Assembly (NCBI GenBank): GCA_029858755.1
Contig: JAOUEK010000111.1
Coordinates: 1-6,651, forward strand
DNA from: Thermoleophilia bacterium
GTDB lineage: Bacteria > Actinomycetota > Thermoleophilia > Gaiellales > Gaiellaceae
DNA: 6,651 bases
Direction of reading: 5' to 3'
The notes beneath the pieces are model-generated. The model made no database searches, was not told the origin of the DNA, and was given only the letters and a program-made list of their open reading frames with translations. Below are positions 5,777 to 6,651 of this stretch, in pieces. Numbering within the stretch: position 1 is the stretch's first letter; every line of letters begins with the position of its first letter. Position numbers and translations under genes: made by a program.

Positions 5777-6651
5777 TCAGGCTCCTTTCGCTGCGAGGAC
5801 GGCGGCCCACACGGCCGTGTCCGCGGTGATGAAGAGGACGGTGCGGTCGGGGCCGCCGAAGGTGAAGTTGACTGCGCCCGGCAGGCGGATCTCTCCGAGG
5901 AGCCGGCCGGACGGGGAGTGCACGAGCACCCCGCCGGCGCCGGAGACGTAGACGCGGCCGTCGGCGTCGGTGGTGATCCCGTCGGGGAAGCCGGGAATGG
6001 CGCCGGCGAAGGCCGTGGGCGCGCCGACGGCCCCGCCGCGCCCCACGCCGAAGGAGAGGACCCGCCGCGGACGCGCCGCGTCGTAGTCGCCCGGGCCGTG
6101 GATCGCTCCGCTGTCGCCCACGTAGAGCGTGCGCTCGTCCGGCGAGAACGCGATCCCGTTCGGCTTGTCGAACGTGCTCGCGACCACGGTGAGCACGCCG
6201 GTCGCCGGGTCGAAGCGGTAGACGTGCTCGCCGAGCGCCGGCGCCGGCCTGAACCCCTGCAGGTGGCCGTACGTCGGGTCGGTGAACCAGATCGTGCCGT
6301 CGCTGCGCGCGACGACGTCGTTCGGCGAGTTGAGCGGTCGGCAGCCGAAGCCGCCGACGACCGTCTCCACCTCGCCCGTGCGCGGGTCGAAGGCGCTGAT
6401 GCGGGCCGGCTCGAGCCGTGTCCCCTGCTCGCACACGAGCAGGCGCCCGTCGGAGCCGAGCGTCATCCCGTTGGCGGCGTTCGCGTCGGCGCGCACGACG
6501 GTGACGCGCTCCGGCGCAAGCCGGAAGCGGAGGCCGTCGAGGGCGACGCGCTTGATCGCGACGCGCGGAACGCTCCCACTCGCGCGGCGCCCGCGGCGCG
6601 GCACGGTCGTGAAGTAGAGCGCGTCCTCGTCGCGCACGTACACCGGCCCCT
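5777..6651 (-). CDS. SMP-30/gluconolactonase-family beta-propeller hydrolase (5' end beyond window)
   Basis: The C-terminal 290 or so residues of an SMP-30/gluconolactonase-type lactonase; the true start lies past base 6651. The first in-frame GTG (6641-6643) cannot be the start, because the codons before it read GPV and are preceded by a codon ending in AG, which fits the family's EGPV(W/Y) metal-binding motif, here EGPVY. Other expected ligands are Asn in LNSPNDVV (codon 6320-6322), Asn in KPNGIAFSPDE (6158-6160) and Asp in FPDGITTDADGRVYV (5981-5983). Propeller blades follow one another to the end, finishing AVNFTFGGPDRTVLFIT. The family opens lactone rings or related esters with a divalent metal. 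The stop lies three bases before the GTG of the DUF336-cupin gene, marking it as a member of the same operon and the first one visible. It is a divergent paralogue of the propeller at 2968-4563 and shows no extra domain in the visible part. Confidence 0.92.
   Translation of the reverse strand, partial: GPVYVRDEDALYFTTVPRRGRRASGSVPRVAIKRVALDGLRFRLAPERVTVVRADANAANGMTLGSDGRLLVCEQGTRLEPARISAFDPRTGEVETVVGGFGCRPLNSPNDVVARSDGTIWFTDPTYGHLQGFRPAPALGEHVYRFDPATGVLTVVASTFDKPNGIAFSPDERTLYVGDSGAIHGPGDYDAARPRRVLSFGVGRGGAVGAPTAFAGAIPGFPDGITTDADGRVYVSGAGGVLVHSPSGRLLGEIRLPGAVNFTFGGPDRTVLFITADTAVWAAVLAAKGA
5782..5788 (-). promoter_or_regulatory. Ribosome binding site deciding the GTG start of the DUF336-cupin gene
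   Basis: AAAGGAG on the minus strand lies eight bases before GTG 5773 and overlaps the final codons of the upstream lactonase gene, which stops at 5777. Its strength and spacing support GTG as the true start and indicate translational coupling between the two genes. Confidence 0.8.

Noticed and set aside
4740..6434. A 564-codon minus-strand frame overlapping the lactonase and DUF336-cupin genes
   Set aside because: The product is almost entirely Arg, Ala and Gly with no family match. It is a shifted-frame shadow of two well-supported genes.
6641..6643. GTG as the start codon of the right-hand lactonase
   Set aside because: It falls inside the conserved EGPVY motif; in-frame codons continue upstream to the window edge, so the gene is simply cut off.

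Overview
The window is GC-rich throughout: single 60-base lines that I counted by eye are about 63-65% GC around 420-480, 1320-1380 and 1740-1800, and 73-92% over much of 3000-6650. It has tight one-strand gene clusters, strong AGGAG-type ribosome binding sites and a GTG start. Together with the families present (class III cyclase, a GNAT of the kind seen in actinomycetes, SMP-30 lactonases, a GlcG/HbpS-like protein), this suggests a high-GC actinobacterium, possibly a soil Thermoleophilia-type lineage. That placement is inference; no marker gene is present.

Left part (1-2304), a mosaic of unrelated pieces. Bases 1-90 are the last codons of a + strand class III adenylate/guanylate cyclase. 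A 305-base convergent intergenic stretch (91-395) follows, in which I see no gene. Next is a minus-strand, membrane-anchored zinc metallopeptidase (396-1760) with HEMVH plus a downstream Glu and five predicted membrane spans. Upstream of it and pointing the other way is the 3' part of a GNAT acetyltransferase gene (about 1828-2304). Its reading frame keeps family-like sequence upstream of the only ATG but then meets a stop, so it looks like a decayed remnant.

Right part (2390-6651), a compact minus-strand operon read right to left: an SMP-30/gluconolactonase-type beta-propeller whose 5' end is cut by the window edge; a 402-residue fusion of two GlcG/HbpS-like (DUF336) domains and a cupin; a two-domain protein with an N-terminal galactose-binding-like beta-sandwich and a C-terminal SMP-30 propeller; and a small redoxin-family protein. 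The gaps between the genes are 3, 1 and 14 bases, so co-transcription and translational coupling are very likely. A GC-rich hairpin lies between the operon's end and the GNAT remnant.

Taken together, the operon looks catabolic or detoxifying. Two calcium-dependent lactonase-type hydrolases would open lactones or esters. The HbpS/GlcG-like-cupin protein would bind a cofactor or small ligand, and the redoxin would handle thiol or peroxide chemistry. The substrate cannot be read from the sequence. The promoter and any further upstream genes lie beyond base 6651.
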